From contig NW_027476746.1 of the NCBI RefSeq assembly GCF_051020955.1, positions 1 through 64,000 of the forward strand: DNA of 64,000 nucleotides. The letters are read 5' to 3'. This document shows, one piece after another, positions 35,246-46,996 of the stretch; position 1 is the first letter of the stretch; every line of letters starts with the position of its first letter. Made by a program: the position numbers and the translations under genes. This DNA is from Megalopta genalis (taxonomy: Eukaryota > Arthropoda > Insecta > Hymenoptera > Halictidae). The notes below the pieces were generated by a model. It saw only the letters and a program-made list of their open reading frames with translations. It was not told where the DNA came from and made no database searches.

Positions 35246-36172
35246 TTTGTCTCGATATCCATCGCGGCCGCGGGAGCGGTGGCGTCTGTGGTTTTATTAG
35301 CCCCACCCGCCCCCGCGGGCGCGACGGTGGCATCCTTAGGTGCCGAATTCTTTTTGTTTGCCACGTTGGCCGCCGCGTTGACCACCGTGGCCTTCCTCCC
35401 CCTGTTACGCCTGCTGCGTCTCGCGGTGGCGGGGTACGCCCGGCCATGGAGGCGGTGGCCGGCCGACTTGCCTACGCCCGCACAAAGCGGGAAATTTGGC
35501 TTTGCAGTGCAGCCAGCCACTTTGTGGTCCTGACTGCCGCACCCAAAACAGCAGTCGCGCCGGGGACCTCCAATATTACGACACCGCCCTCCTGAGCTTC
35601 AATGAGGCGATGTCAATTTCTGCCAGGTCCACTGTGGACCTCGCAGTGGTCACCGCCTCAGCATACGTCATAGCCCCGCCGGCCGGCACTGTTATTGTGA
35701 TGGCAGCCGTGCGGGGCAGACGCGGCGGCAGGGGACCCCTATTGGGGGCCGCCGGTGCCACCCGCTTGGCCGCCCTCCCGGACGGTGCAGCTTTGGCAGC
35801 TGCCGCAGGTTTAACGGCGGCAGCGGCCGTTTTGGCCTTCCGACCAACTACTTGAGATCACACCTCAGTTTGAGATGTGGTGGAGGGTGGCGCAACGGCA
35901 GGGGCGGCCCGCGGTTGAGTGAGCTGTGCCTGGGCCGCCTTAGCGGCCACAGCCTTCCCGTACTGCTGCCCTTTCCCCCCTTTTCCTGTCCATCGACAGA
36001 GGGGAGGTCTGCACCGCGGAACCAGCTCTCTCCTGAACGATGTCAATTTGGCATTGATCAGGGAGCCGATCTGCGCAAGTAAATCTGTTGACACAGCCGC
36101 GGGTGGGGGCGAGGACTTTCCCCTCCCAAGGCGATTACTAGCATACCTACTAACGTGAAGGACTGTCCACAC
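35240..36172 (-). pseudogene. R1-like ORF1 (gag-like), broken
   Basis: The N-terminal part (36,172-35,870) is Ala/Gln-rich. The middle (35,860-35,576; AGGAMTYAEA) matches the intact ORF1 at 42.79-43.88 kb. A large deletion at about 35,520-35,575 removes the central domain and the first zinc knuckles. A tail with one Cys/His cluster (35,520-35,240) remains. A stop lies just before the QVVGRKAK stretch (about 35,855). Confidence 0.8.
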
Positions 36173-36175
36173 ATT

Positions 36176-38170
36176 ACTAAAACTTAAACGAATTGCGCAA
36201 TTTTATTTCATTTTTATGTTTTTTTTTTAATTTCAAAGTGATAATTAAGTATCACTTTGTTCAGCAGTGTACATATATGGCCTGAAATGTTGGACACATT
36301 TGTAATCGAATCGATACCAAATCGATACGTATCGATACCAGTCCGAATAGTATCAAAGATGTTGGTAAAGTATCGACACCTGTTTAATACCTTACGGAAG
36401 TATCGATACCTGTTTGACATTTTACTTAGGTACTCGTTTGAGACAATCTGTGATAAATTTTATCCCCCTTATATATCTTTTGAAATATTGAATAACCATT
36501 TCAGAATTCACTGAAATATTTATATATCTCAGATATTAAAAATTATTAAAATAATAATAGTAATAATATTATACTAAAGTCTTCATTTTCATCTTTAAAC
36601 TATACAACTAATTCAGATTACAATTTTTCTTGAATTAGAATCTGTTATTGATGATCGGAAGTTTACAATAAAGAATATGTCCTACTATAATAAAATTCTG
36701 TTTTATATTCACCATGAAACCATATTTCTGTATGGTAATTACCTACATCTATGAGGTAGTAGTATTCAATAACACATGACTTATTTAATAATTTTCATTT
36801 GTTTATTAAAAACGAAGATATATAAAGTAGATATTAATACAACTACTAAAAAATAATATTTTATTAACTCTATTTTCTTTTAGCCTATTTCTCTTTTTAT
36901 AAATTAATTCTTCAGTTTTAGAGAACACGTGTTCTGCCGGCACTGAAGTAGGCAGTATTCAAAAATATTTTTTGGCAAACGCAAATATTTTGCTGCATTT
37001 TTTTACAATATCTTTCCAATAGATGAATGGATCTAGCTTTCTGAAATGTTTCTCTTAAATAATTTTCTAACTGTACCTGAATACACTTTTATCTCGTCTC
37101 GTAGTAGTATCTTTTGTTTCGTCTCGTCCATTTGTTTACAGTTGACAATGTATTCAAAATAATGTGAGTAATTTATGTAACTCGAACGTCAACACTCGAA
37201 ACTCGCTGTCGCCGTAATTTGAACCGCTTCAATTTTACACTTGCTCTGAATAATTTGATTCTTGGACGGAATTATCAAATATAATATCACCGATAAGGGT
37301 TTCAGACAATTAATGAAGTACGTACCTTGACCCTAAAAACTTTATAGAAACTCCTGTATGAAAAATGTGGAAAAGAAAAGAACGATGTGAAGAAGGAATT
37401 ACTAACAGCTATGGACGAACTTATAACTATGGACGAACAGAAACACTGATGCCTTTTTCACAATTCCGAATTTTGAAATGAAATCGTGTCCGATTGAAAT
37501 ATTCAAATTAACAGAAAATCGAATGGCTATGACAATATCTAATTATTTACATGGATCATTTGTAAAATAGAGACTAGAATACGAAATCGTTCCAATCATC
37601 ACTGACAATACTACAAAAATGAAAAATGAAAATGATTATACTAGTTTAATATTATTGCTGTTATTATTTTAATAACTTTTAATCTCAAATAGGTATTGTT
37701 GGTATATACAATGATACTCATACACATACACACACACATGTCTACAGGGGCAATAAATAAAGGTACATCCCCGAGGTTCATAAATGCAGGTACAAGCCCG
37801 ACCTTCTGAAGGAATAGTATAAAAGGACTGCACGTTCCAGTACGAGAAGCTACTTCCCATAGAACTGCAGTGTCGTTCGTCAGCCTAGAAGACGATCTAT
37901 CAGACAGTATCTTCGCGACTTCACATACAGTCACTTTTCTTCACACAAAGTACATTTTATATCCGCTAGATGCTTTATTAAACACTGTATCATATTTGTA
38001 TTGCATTATTAGTAAATAAACTATTAGCAAATTCCAACAGGTATCAATACTTTTGTAAGGTATCAAATGGGTATCGATACTTTTGTCAGATTTCCTATTG
38101 AGTACTTTGCCACCGAATTGATTAAATATCGTCAATGGTATCGGCATCGATCCGATCACTAGGCACAGTA
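36176..38170. other. AT-rich segment bounded by GTATCGATAC motifs; possible hAT-type non-autonomous element
   Basis: 36,300-36,420 holds several GTATCGATACC motifs, some joined to CTGTTT. At 38,038-38,160 similar motifs appear in the opposite orientation (GTATCAATAC, GTATCGATAC, reading AAGTATTGATACCTGTT on the minus strand). This arrangement of inverted subterminal repeats resembles hAT-like elements. Clear terminal inverted repeats and a target duplication were not found, and the interior encodes nothing I recognise. Confidence 0.35.
37821..37829 (+). promoter_or_regulatory. TATA-box-like motif TATAAAAGG
   Basis: TATAAAAGG stands in a locally GC-richer stretch, with initiator-like pyrimidine/A sequences (GTCGTTCGTCAG) about 50 bp downstream. 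No gene follows, so it may belong to a decayed element. Confidence 0.3.
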
Positions 38171-38269
38171 CGCAGCGAATAGGCACTCCTTCATTTCTGT
38201 TCCTTGTAGTAATCTAGTGGCTGTCCTATAATTAGTTTGCCTTTTTTGGCTCGCCATAACTAAAGACCC

Positions 38270-38650
38270 CTTCTATTGCGAACTGAGACACAGTGGATAA
38301 TTTCTTAGATGGATTCCGTTCAAATTTCTTTTTCTTTTTTTAGTGAAACGGTCATCGGTTTGAAAATTTGCGAAAAATTTTCTATAAAACAGCGATAGTA
38401 ATCCGCGAGTCATACAAATTTGCGGATACTTTTTATGTTTTTGGGTTGCGAAAAACTTTTACAGGGCAAACTTTATCTTGTCTTCTTCTATTACATGTCC
38501 CAAATATGCTACTTTGCATTGTTGGAAATCACGTTTTCAAGTTTGTAACTTTTGCTTTCCAGAGAGGCTCTGTTAATTTCTTCAATTTTTCTAAATGTTC
38601 TGAGGGACGGGGCGCGAGTAACTAAATACATTATATGAGTAGCACTTTTC
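38270..38650 (-). pseudogene. Ty3/gypsy reverse transcriptase remnant
   Basis: On the minus strand, the frame from about 38,500 downward reads VAYLGHVIEEDKIKFAL and then LADYYRCFIENFSQIFKPM near 38,400-38,340. This is the characteristic stretch after the RT palm in gypsy-like pols. Upstream (38,640-38,510) a degraded thumb region (IEEINRASLESKSY) is in a different frame. Stops and frameshifts are frequent and both ends are lost. Only this short segment survives. Confidence 0.7.
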
Positions 38651-41074
38651 CTCGAAAACCGGATTGTTCCGTCCTTCAACGGAATTTTCGGGCTGCATCC
38701 GCCTAACTTTCTCCGGAAAGAACTACCTTTCCCTTTTATCCTTAAAAAACATTTATTGACGGGGAATCTTCGGCTCAACGATACAAATTAACAGTCTTTC
38801 AACGAACGACGTGCAATCGACAAAAGGTCACGTTCGTTAGGTTTTCAATTTGTAGAGCCATAGCCTTCTTTCTTGCAATTTCTAAGTTTATGATTTTCCG
38901 AACCATCTTCTTTCTGGCAATAAAGCCATTTCTGCAGTTTTGAATAATGCACACCTTCATCGGCAGCATTTTTTATAATAGGGTCGCTAGCGCGCACCGC
39001 TTCGGTCGCCCGTCCAGGGTTTCTTGCTACCTGCGGCACTGCGTGCTACGTCACTTTACATTCCCTTCCATCGCATCACTGGTCAACCAATTTCGAGTCT
39101 TATGGCCACAAAACAGTATAAAAACTCGAAACCGATTCTTCTTAGGGTAGTAGTCACTCGCCAATTCATCGTCATTTAATCCCCAGTCATCGATCAGTTG
39201 TGAGTTGCTCAGTTCACACTTATTCAGCCATAATCTTATTCATTCTTGTTGAGTGGCATATTCTAAATCAACCAAACAGTTATCCTTTTTAATTAAACGG
39301 ACAACGATATCGATCCACTTCGTCGCGCAGCGTAATCGGCTTTACGACCCGAGAGATAGTTTATATCGCGGAGTGACGATATCGGGTGCGAATACGACGC
39401 ATCCAAATCACGGATAGCAATGAGTCCATTAACCTTTGAAATGTGGCTATGGCGTTCCTTTGTCCGAAGGGCATTCTATTAATTTAATAATGATCACACG
39501 GCGTGGAAAATGCTGTCATGGCATTATCGCACAGTGGTGGTCTCAAGTGAGGTAACTTTTGGAAGAAAACAATTTTTCAAATTTAATTTACGAAAAAAAT
39601 GAGACTTCCTATGCACTTTCGATGAACTATACTTAAATATGAGGATGTAAAATTAATATTTTTAAATTGAAGTTTAAAATCTTTGATTTAATTATACGGT
39701 TAGGAACATTAAGATATACTAGTTTGTTCTACATCTTAACGTTTAATAGTACTCATCTTGTAGTTATTTAATTGCGGTTTAAGCAGGCTTTAATTAACAT
39801 GCAAGGAATACAAAAATGATTCCAATTTAGACTTCACGAAGGATTTAAAAAAAAACGATAGAACTGTAGAAACTATTCGAAATTCGCAGACACATTGTAA
39901 ATATCGATACTCTCATTCCGCGGCGGTGATTACCACTCCGCCGCGCTAGTATCTTCAATACGGATGGTTTCTGATACAAGATCGCCTCAAATATTTTCGA
40001 AGACTTAAGCCTTCCATAAGTTTCAACAAAATCGGCTTGTGTAACTTGAATGATATTCTACAGATTTCGATGAAATTTTCAGTATGCTAATCTGTTATTA
40101 ACAAAATAAGATAAAATTTAAAAATTGAATTTTACAATTATTTTCTGTAGTTTTAACCAGCTTTAATTCCTACAAAATTTCTTTTTGGTACTTAGGTCAA
40201 TTTTTTAAAAAATAATTTCTTCTGAAATGGATTTTATCGAACAATTCTATAAAAAGCATACTATTTCTCTCGTCCTTTCCTAATTCGATGTGATCTCGAT
40301 GTTGGGAGCCAACTTTGTCCTGCTCGCCTCCAGTGTGCACATTCGTATCTATTGCCTCGAGTCGTCTGTTAGTCATTCCTCTGACGGCTTGATTCTTCTC
40401 CTCGGAGACCCTAAACGAGAAAGCCACTTGAGGGTGTCATAAAATAGTATTCTCTGGAATTGCTGTCGAGGACGAGAGGTCTGTCCCAAAACTATGCTGC
40501 AGCACGCAGTTTCTTTTTACCATTGTTATCGTAAACGAGAATTTCGAAGCATTGCACAGCATATGGTGTGTCTCGACGTATTTTGTTCCTTTTTGATGAA
40601 ACCATTTTTAAATAAATCCTAGACCCTATCTGATATATTACAGAATGTTGTCTACTTCTTCTTTGTTGAAAATTGTGGACCAAAGTAATGAGGACGTAAA
40701 ATAATTGATGTTTCTTTTTCACAGGAATAGAGAAAAGACTATTTCTCAATAACATAATCTATTGCAATCAATGTTCCAAATTTTTCAAATTTTCTGTTAG
40801 GGTTTGCTCGTATATTTGCTATTCTACTTGGAATAAATAATATTAACGACACTAAGGGAATCGTTAAAGTAATATAAAATTTCGAGTTACTGCAGTAGCT
40901 GCAATGTAATTTAAGTTATAATTTTTTCTATAATTTAAATATTTAATCTTTTTAATTTACTTCTAATCAACGAATTTTATTATGTATGACGATGCATTAT
41001 TGTTTTATACCATATTAATCGATCTCGTAGTAATATGACTGGAACTTTTGGATCGATTAAATATATGTACTACT
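38651..41074. other. AT-rich stretch, no recognised gene
   Basis: A TATAAAAACTCG motif at 39,117, followed by repeated CAGTTGTGAGTTGCTCAGTTC-like sequence, may be an old LTR. A minus-strand frame at 40,427-40,230 (SEEKNQAVRGMTNRRLEAID) reads protein-like and follows a TTTAG acceptor-like site at about 40,411. I cannot place it in any family and no donor is evident. Otherwise nothing is seen. Confidence 0.45.
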
Positions 41075-41089
41075 CGATTAAGAACATCT
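41075..41089. repeat. Target-site duplication of R1-like insertions, copy 1
   Basis: CGATTAAGAACATCT occurs here, at 43,886-43,900 and at 44,257-44,271, exactly at the outer ends of two stacked R1-like elements. It is a 15-bp (or 14-bp, if the first C is chance) target-site duplication. Confidence 0.85.
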
Positions 41090-41182
41090 TTTTTTTTTTT
41101 GTTTAACGTGGGGGAAATCTGCTGGTCAGACAACCCCGTCCCGCCCCAAGGGCGGGGCGGGGGTAGTGCGGGTTTCGACCCG

Positions 41183-42793
41183 CTAAAACCCCCACGGCGG
41201 CCTAGGGCGCTGGCGAGTAGCGGGGGAGCCACGGGAACTCTCAAAGAACACAACCGCGGCTCCCCCTCGCCTGGCCGGCCACCAGGATGGAATGGCGGTG
41301 GCCGCAGAATCCGCAGGTCCCCCATCCTTCCTTAAGAGGACCATCCGACTTCTCCTCCAGAGGTCCGGGAACACCCCGGACCTCAGGAGCCCGGAGTAGA
41401 GGCCTCTAAGCCTCTCGCCCAGGACGCCCATGGCAAGCAGCCAGACCCGGCCGGGGATACCGTCCGGCCCCGGGGCAGTATTCTTGCCCCGGAGCCATTT
41501 GACCACCCCGGCCATTTCCTCCGGCGCGACCTCCAGATCCGGGGACCACTCATGTCCCTCTAGCTGAGGGACGGGCCGGGACGCCTCCCCGCTGACGGGG
41601 AATAGCGCGTCCACGACCCGTCCGAGCATCCCCGGATCCAGGCTTTCCGTCAGAGGGGGCGCCCAGGGACGTAAACGTCCCATCGCCATTTTGTATGGGC
41701 GCCCCCACGGATCTCGGTTCAGAGACCCGAGAAAGTCGCGCCAGGCCTGGCTCTTCGCCTGCCTGATGGCCAGCTGCAGGGCGACCACCTTCTCCCTGTA
41801 TCGCCCATACAGCTGGATAGCCAGCTCCACGTCGGAACGCCGTCGTCGACGGGCGCGGGCGTACTGGCGTCGCGCGCGAACGCACTCTGTGCGCAAATCC
41901 GCTATCGCGCGCGACCACCAGTACACCGCCTTCCTCGGGAAAACCCTGGCCCGGGGCATGGCGACGTCGCAAATGGACGTCATTGCGCCCCGGAACCATT
42001 GGGCCTCCCTTGTCCCGTCGACTGGCCCGGCCGGTGTTGCTGGCCAGGCCACGACGTGGGCTGCCGCCATCAGGGCGTCCTGGTCGAGGCGCTTTAGCGC
42101 CCACCGCGGCTGAGGCGATCCCTCATCAGCGGGGCGACGTCGGGGCGTCGATGGGGCGGCGGAGAGGCCGAGAACAATGTACCTGTGGTCAGACAGTGTC
42201 TCGACCTCCTCCGCCACCCTCCACCCCGTAATACGGCGCGCGGCGGGGGGCGTTGCCCATGAAAGGTCAACGATGGACCCCCCATTATGCCGCACGCACG
42301 TATGGACCGAGCCCGTGTTTAAAAGACGGAGCTCGAGTCCCGCCGCCCAGTCAAGCACCTCCCGGCCCCTCGGGTTCGTCCTGGGGGAACCCCAAGCCGG
42401 CGACTTGGCGTTGAAGTCCCCCAGGACCAGCACCGGACGGGGCTGGCAGCGGGAGACGCATCTCCCCACCCCGTCCAGATACTGCACAAACTCCTCGAGG
42501 GACCACCTTGGAGGTGCATAGATCGCCACAACCGCGGTGCCGCCCCAGTCAACGGCCAGGTATCCCCGACCGCGCTCGATAACGGAGCACGCCGGGGACC
42601 CCGGCCGGCCTACCCATATTATAACGGCGGAGCCGCCCAGGTCCCCCATCCAATGTGGATGATCGGGAATCCTGTACGGCTCCGCCGCTACGGCCAACCC
42701 GGCACCCCGCTCGGCCAGGAATTGCACCAGGAGGTCCTGTGCCCTGGCCGAGCGGTTCAGGTTGGCCTGTATTATAGGGCCCTTGGGCCCCAT
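41183..42793 (-). pseudogene. R1-like ORF2 with intact endonuclease and deleted reverse transcriptase
   Basis: ORF2 starts at the ATG 42,791-42,793, which overlaps the ORF1 stop as TAATG. The apurinic-type endonuclease is complete by eye: QANLNRS, AAEPYRI, VLVLGDFNAKSPAW, SIVDLSW and the terminal SDHRYIVL. A linker and the RT N-terminus (TAPGPDGIPGRVW, RMVLLRKDGGPADSA) follow to about 41,310. The sequence then jumps into the element's 3' UTR, removing the RT palm with its YADD motif and the C-terminal domain. The frame stays open through the junction to 41,183 by chance. The product could nick DNA but not reverse transcribe. Confidence 0.88.
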
Positions 42794-43884
42794 TACGGGC
42801 AGGCCTCCACCTCCATCGCCGCCGCGGGAGCGGTGGGGTCTGGGGCCTCTTTGGCCCCATCCGCCCCCGCGGGCGCGACGGTGGCACCTTTGGGTGCCAC
42901 CTTTGGCTTGGTAGCCACGGTGGCCGTCGCCTTGACCACCGCGGATTTTCTCCCCCTGCTGCCCCTGCCGCGTTTCGCGCTGGCGGGGCACGCCCGGCTA
43001 CCGAGGCGGTGGCCGGCCGGCTTCCCCGCTCCCGCACAGAGCGGGCAGTTGGGCTCCGCCGTACAGCCGGCCACCTTGTGGTCCCGACTGCCGCACCCAA
43101 AGCAGCAGTCGGAACGATCCTCGGCCGCAGTGCATCGCTGAGTTGTGTGGCCTAGGCCAAGGCAGCGATAGCACTGCAGGGGCCGGGCGCTGAGGGCCTC
43201 CACCGTCGCCCGGGTCCAGCCGACCGTGAGCTTGCCCGCGACCGCAACTTTACGCGCGGCCGCAGCAGGGCACTGGACCCAGAGGGTGCCCAAACCGGAG
43301 GGGGAAGACCGGATTTCGCCGGTCCTCACCTCCCCCTCGTCGCACCCTCCCACACGGGCAACTGCCGCGGCAACCTCAGCCGGCGTGGTCGAATCGACCA
43401 GGCCGCGCACCCTAAGGTCGGTCTTCTTTACCGGGCGCGCGACTTTCACGCCGGTGCCTGCCAGCGCTTCGGCCACTTTCGTGGCAAGGGCGGTGGCTTT
43501 GGCAGCCTCGTCGGCGCCGGGGATCTCCAAAATTAGAGCCCCCGTCACCGCCCTCCTCGGCTTCATCGAGACAATGCCAATCTCTGCCAGGTCAACTTTT
43601 GACCTGGCAGTGGCCATTGCCTCGGCATACGTCATAGCCCCGCCGGCCGGTACCGTTATCGTGACGGCAGCCGTGCGGGGCGGACGCGGCGGCAGGGGAG
43701 CCCTCTTGGGGGCAGCCGGTGCCACCCGTTTCGCCGCCCTCCCGGTCGAAGAGGCCTTGGCAGCCGCCGCAGGTTTAACTGCGGCAGCCGCCTTTTTGGC
43801 CTTTCGGCCAACCACCTTCGACCACACCTCAGTTGGAGGTGCGGTGGAGGACGGCGCAACAGCAGAGGCAGCCCTCTGCTGTGG
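42793..43884 (-). CDS. R1-like ORF1, gag-like protein with CCHC zinc knuckles, 5'-truncated
   Basis: Open from the element's truncated 5' end to the stop at 42,793-42,795, about 360 codons. The first Met in good context is near 43,827 (MWSKVVGRKAK). It has an Ala/Lys-rich N-terminus, a central region (AGGAMTYAEAM to GTLWVQCP) typical of R1-clade ORF1 proteins, then three Cys/His knuckles: CYRCLGLGHTTQRC, CFGCGSRDHKVAGC and CPLCAGAGKPAGHRLGSRAC (the last irregular). Such proteins bind the element RNA and form RNPs (known for the clade). The basic, Ala-rich tail follows. No stop or frameshift is visible. The native start may lie in the missing 5' part. Confidence 0.88.
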   Translation of the reverse strand, partial: PQQRAASAVAPSSTAPPTEVWSKVVGRKAKKAAAAVKPAAAAKASSTGRAAKRVAPAAPKRAPLPPRPPRTAAVTITVPAGGAMTYAEAMATARSKVDLAEIGIVSMKPRRAVTGALILEIPGADEAAKATALATKVAEALAGTGVKVARPVKKTDLRVRGLVDSTTPAEVAAAVARVGGCDEGEVRTGEIRSSPSGLGTLWVQCPAAAARKVAVAGKLTVGWTRATVEALSARPLQCYRCLGLGHTTQRCTAAEDRSDCCFGCGSRDHKVAGCTAEPNCPLCAGAGKPAGHRLGSRACPASAKRGRGSRGRKSAVVKATATVATKPKVAPKGATVAPAGADGAKEAPDPTAPAAAMEVEACP

Positions 43885-43885
43885 G

Positions 43886-43900
43886 CGATTAAGAACATCT
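43886..43900. repeat. Target-site duplication of R1-like insertions, copy 2
   Basis: CGATTAAGAACATCT between the two stacked elements. It serves as the 5' flank of copy 2 and the 3' flank of the downstream fragment. Confidence 0.85.
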
Positions 43901-44256
43901 TTTTTTTTTTTTTTTTTTTTAACGTGGGGGAAATCTGCAGGTCAGACACCCCCGCTCCGCCCGAAGGGCGGAGGGGGGGTAGTGCGGGGTTCGACCCGCT
44001 AAAACCCCCACGGCGGCCTAGGGCGCTGGCGATTAACGGGGGAGCCACGGGAACTCTTCAAGAACACGACCGCAGCTCCCCCTCGCCTGGCCGGCCACCA
44101 GGATGGAGCGGTGGCCGGCCGCGTCCCGGGGGGAGATTAATCCTCCCCCCCATGAATCATCTTGATTCGGCGGTGCGGGGGACCGCACCCCACACCGCCT
44201 CTTCACGACGGCCGCACCAGCGGCCGTCGGGGGCGACGGTTTTGTCGCCCCCACGG
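43901..44256 (-). mobile_element. R1-like 3'-end insertion stacked at the same site
   Basis: A run of about 20 T (the reverse of poly-A), then ACGTGGGGGAAATCTGCAGG and about 330 bp of 3' UTR, ending in GGCGACGGTTTTGTCGCC. It is flanked by CGATTAAGAACATCT on both sides. This is a 5'-truncated insertion of the same family that landed in the target duplication left by the other element. Confidence 0.9.
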
Positions 44257-44271
44257 CGATTAAGAACATCT
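44257..44271. repeat. Target-site duplication of R1-like insertions, copy 3
   Basis: The third CGATTAAGAACATCT, after which the unoccupied host flank continues with ACCATTTTACATTTTCG. It is not a 28S rDNA sequence. Confidence 0.85.
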
Positions 44272-46935
44272 ACCATTTTACATTTTCGACTATTTCATCA
44301 TGAATACGGTACGATATTTTTACAGGATAATTTACGCTGATATTCATTTGCATCTTCCGAATAGTATGCTGTATAATTTGCTGTATAAAAAAAAGATATA
44401 AATATTGCAGATTATTGTAATTGCGAAACAAATGACAACCCAACAAAGTTGTACATTATTCAGACAATAAATTATAAAAACGTTTCGAACAAAAGATACT
44501 TTATCTTTATTGGACATTGGAGGGTCCGAATAAAATAAGTATCTTTATTCGACGAGTACGAAATAAATAATTTTATTCGTCGAGAATTTGCCCGACTAAT
44601 AAAATACTATTTAATTATCAACACGTACGTTATATTGTTCGAGAATAAAAAAAAAACAAATCAATATTCATAAAATCGTTTTTCAAATAAAGATAGGAAG
44701 GTGTGGATGATTGGTCTCAAGACTCCGATTATGCGTTCTAAGTATCCTGGTTTTCGTTTCGAGGTAATATAGTGTGGGAGTCGAGAGCCATTCGTGATTT
44801 ACTGTTTATTCGTGATCGCTCGAGAATCAACGTTAACGAAACTAACTAAATTTTTACACCCGGGCCGCGTCTCAGTTCGACTGTTCGAACAAATGACGGA
44901 CAAAATATCGTTGGCGACATCGGGTCGGCCGCCGTTCGCATCCCCGCGGCTCTCGCTCGCCAAGCGCGGTGCGATGTCCGTCGCCGTGGCCGCCACATAC
45001 CGTATCCGACAAAAAGATGACATACTTTAAAACTAATGTAATTTTTATTTACGTAACATTACAAACAAAATCCTGTTTCTATATAAATTTGCAACATACC
45101 ACTATAAACCTACACAAATGAAATAAAATTGCATTTCGCAAGTGTAAACAATTTTATTTGAAAAAGAGAATTTGTATAGAAATACAATGGGACAAAATAT
45201 TGGCACACATAACTAAAAATTATGCATGTTAATAAATCAAGGAATTATATCAGATGCCTAATGTTTTGTGACTCCATCTTTCCATTTATTAACAGTCATT
45301 ATTATCTACGTAGTTTCTTTATTAGTTTTTGCTCTTCTTGCTCCTTCTCATCTTAAATACATTTTTGTCATTCGGAAATGTTTCGAAATTGTCTGCCATT
45401 TGCATGGTTATGATTTTCGCAAAATTTTTAGCGATATGACCTTGCTGATCAATCCTCGAGAAAAAAATTCGCGGCATCGTCCTGTTGAAAAATACAGGGT
45501 ATTCCTGAATCTATATACAAGCGGGCACCGGGTTATTCTTCATAAAAAAGAAATGAAAATGATATGGAATAACTTCTTTTTTTTAGGATTTTGTTTTCGA
45601 GAAAACAAGGTTTGAATTCTTGCTTCATACATACGTTTTTCCAGCTATAAGCGATGTACATCGCTTAGCAAATTTTCAATCTCGATTTTCTCGAATACTA
45701 AATCCCAAACAAAAAATATTCTTCTACACTTTCTTCATGTTTTTTTATTTGGAATTACATGGCGCCGCAACATAATTCTTAGTTAAATATGCTATCACTT
45801 TTCCCACTATATTGCCATAAAAATCCTTTTCTTCTAAGTAAAACTGTTTAAACTGGCGTAACGTAATTTATTTCATTTGTGTATGTTCGTAACAGTAATT
45901 TACAAATCTGTATAGTATTAGAATCTTGGTTATTACCTTAAATAAATCTAAATTACGTTAATTTTAAAGTGTGCTATCTATTCGTCCGGCATTCTAGCCC
46001 GTTGAGTTTCTTCTTCTTTGAGCTTCTTCACATGTCGCGAAGTAAAGATATTTTTCTACCAGAAAGTATCAGTGCACATTTCATTTTACATCCACTTCCA
46101 ATACATACATTTTTTATGCAAAGCACATTTATTCGTGGCGTCGAATAAAATTTTCATCTTTTTTCTGTATCTTTATTTGAAGGCTACGAATAGATTTGCG
46201 GATGACTTTTGCTAGAATTTAGAAGATTCAAACTTTTTTACATACTTGAATATACCTTCATAAAGTAGGGATTGAAAACAATTATGACATCGGTTTCAAT
46301 TCGTGAAAGAATTATGGAGAACCCAAAAATTCTCATCAAACAGTTTCCATTGTTTAAAACCGATATTATATGGATTCCATGACTGTTAATTTCCAGTTCA
46401 GTGTGATAGCCAGATAGGTTAAGTGTGTTAATTACTGTGCCCATTAAAGTGGCGTCCGAAGTTTTCGACAAATTATATGGTTTTCTTTATCTATGGTGCA
46501 CTTCGTAAAAAACATTTAAAATATATGTTGATGTCTTTTACATAAATACAAATACAAAATATTTAACAAAATATAAATAGTAGTTTTCGATCGAGTTACT
46601 GTTCCTTGTAAGAATGAAAAGTTAACTACTGCGTGCTTGTTATTGAGCCTTTTCTAGTTATCATCTGTATCTAAATTTCTGTATACACTAAAATATTGAA
46701 CATCAAAATAATCTTTATAATATTTTTAATATGTGTTTTGTATTAACTTTAATTTCTGTATATTTAATTCTCAATAGTATTTGATATGTATTCCTTATCT
46801 AATTTGATGTTTTTTATTTTATTTTCTATTTTACCACATTCATGCTTTTATTAGATCTTTCATACTTGCACGCTTATGTGTATGTATAGTTGGTATTCGT
46901 ACATCTACTGTATACATATATACATATACATACAT

Positions 46936-46996
<61 letters not shown>

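Larger units (their letters stand above)
32725..36175 (-). mobile_element. R1-clade non-LTR retrotransposon, degenerate copy 1
   Basis: Minus-strand element with the order ORF1 (36,172-35,240), endonuclease, reverse transcriptase and 3' UTR (32,830-32,725). It lacks the last ~130 bp and the poly-A tail seen in its relatives at 41.09 and 43.90 kb, so its 3' end was lost. It is interrupted by several frameshifts and deletions. High GC sets it apart from the AT-rich surroundings. Confidence 0.88.
41090..43885 (-). mobile_element. R1-clade non-LTR retrotransposon, copy 2
   Basis: Minus-strand element with a short poly-A tail (T run at 41,089-41,100), a 3' UTR, an internally deleted ORF2 and a nearly complete ORF1. 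It is 5'-truncated at 43,885 inside ORF1. Both ends carry the 15-bp target duplication. Its ORF1 and endonuclease are open, so it is the youngest-looking retroelement in the window. Confidence 0.92.

Noticed and set aside
34024..35533. Plus-strand open frames across the R1-like elements
   Set aside because: These are antisense shadows. The minus strand carries the endonuclease, RT and zinc-knuckle motifs.
41075..44271. R1 insertion in 28S rDNA
   Set aside because: The flanks do not match rDNA; ACCATTTTACATTTTCG and TACTACTCGATTAAG are AT-rich unique sequence.
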